From Deltaproteobacteria bacterium (GTDB lineage Bacteria > Bdellovibrionota_C > UBA2361 > OMII01), in assembly GCA_023262305.1 (NCBI GenBank), contig JALRCK010000112.1, forward strand, positions 1-6,595: a stretch of DNA of 6,595 nt, given 5' to 3'. A model generated the notes under the pieces. The model worked only from the letters and a program-made list of their open reading frames with translations. It searched no databases and had not been told where the DNA came from. This document shows, one piece after another, positions 6,424 to 6,595 of the stretch. The first letter of the stretch is position 1. Each line of letters starts with the position of its first letter. Position numbers and translations under genes: made by a program.

Positions 6424-6595
6424 ATGACAGCGATATTTGTAGAGTGGTGTGGTGCGGTAGTCTTTTTAGCTCCTATGCTAACCTTGGTTGCGTTGTCATT
6501 TATTGGGCTTACCAAGCTTCGCACGCGCGAAAACCTGATCAAGGGGGTCGTGATGGTGGGACAGACCCTGGCCCTCCTGACAGCGCTTGTGGTCG
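6424..6595 (+). CDS. dabB: Probable DabB, proton-conducting membrane subunit (N-terminal 57 residues, cut by window edge)
   Basis: Only the first 57 codons are visible. They encode one hydrophobic segment (about residues 9-29, through AVVFLAPMLTLVALSFIGL), a short basic loop with KLRTREN, and the start of a second helix (VVMVGQTLALLTALVV). This looks like the N-terminus of a polytopic membrane protein. DabA needs the NuoL/MrpA-like cation-conducting partner DabB, which is normally encoded next to it. The gene starts 14 bp after dabA with a good ribosome binding site, so DabB is the expected product. The diagnostic NuoL-family domain lies beyond the window, so the name rests on context plus membrane topology. 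A different membrane protein is possible. Confidence 0.65.
   Translation, partial: MTAIFVEWCGAVVFLAPMLTLVALSFIGLTKLRTRENLIKGVVMVGQTLALLTALVV

Overview
The window comes from a bacterium of moderate GC content (a little above 50% by eye). It has dense coding and clear Shine-Dalgarno sites on the right-hand genes. The strongest lineage clue is metabolic. The right two thirds hold an inorganic-carbon uptake cluster of the DAB type, best known from chemolithoautotrophs such as Halothiobacillus and Hydrogenovibrio but also found in heterotrophs. I cannot place the organism more precisely from the sequence alone.

Left part (1-1286): the last third of an old-yellow-enzyme family flavin oxidoreductase runs rightward off the window edge. 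It meets, tail to tail, a leftward PLP-dependent serine/threonine dehydratase of the SDS-like type. Only 4 bp separate the two stop codons, and both lie inside a perfect 16-bp palindrome.

Middle (1287-1711): a 425-bp intergenic region between divergently transcribed genes. It holds no convincing gene. It does contain an 8-bp inverted repeat just upstream of the dehydratase, a repeated 8-mer on either side of that dyad, and an AT-rich stretch with an extended -10-like element in front of the rightward operon.

Right part (1712-6595): a tight rightward operon. It starts with a SulP-family anion transporter with a C-terminal STAS domain. After a 21-bp gap comes DabA (DUF2309, 1001 residues) with a complete Cys-x-Asp ... 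His-(14)-Cys zinc site. After a 14-bp gap comes the start of a membrane protein that is most likely DabB, the proton-conducting NuoL-like partner. DabA and DabB together are known to hydrate CO2 vectorially to bicarbonate using the ion gradient. The SulP protein next to them is probably a bicarbonate (or other small-anion) importer, so the operon may provide two routes to cytosolic bicarbonate: direct uptake, and trapping of CO2. The assignment of DabA is strong; the SulP substrate and the identity of the truncated third gene are inferences.
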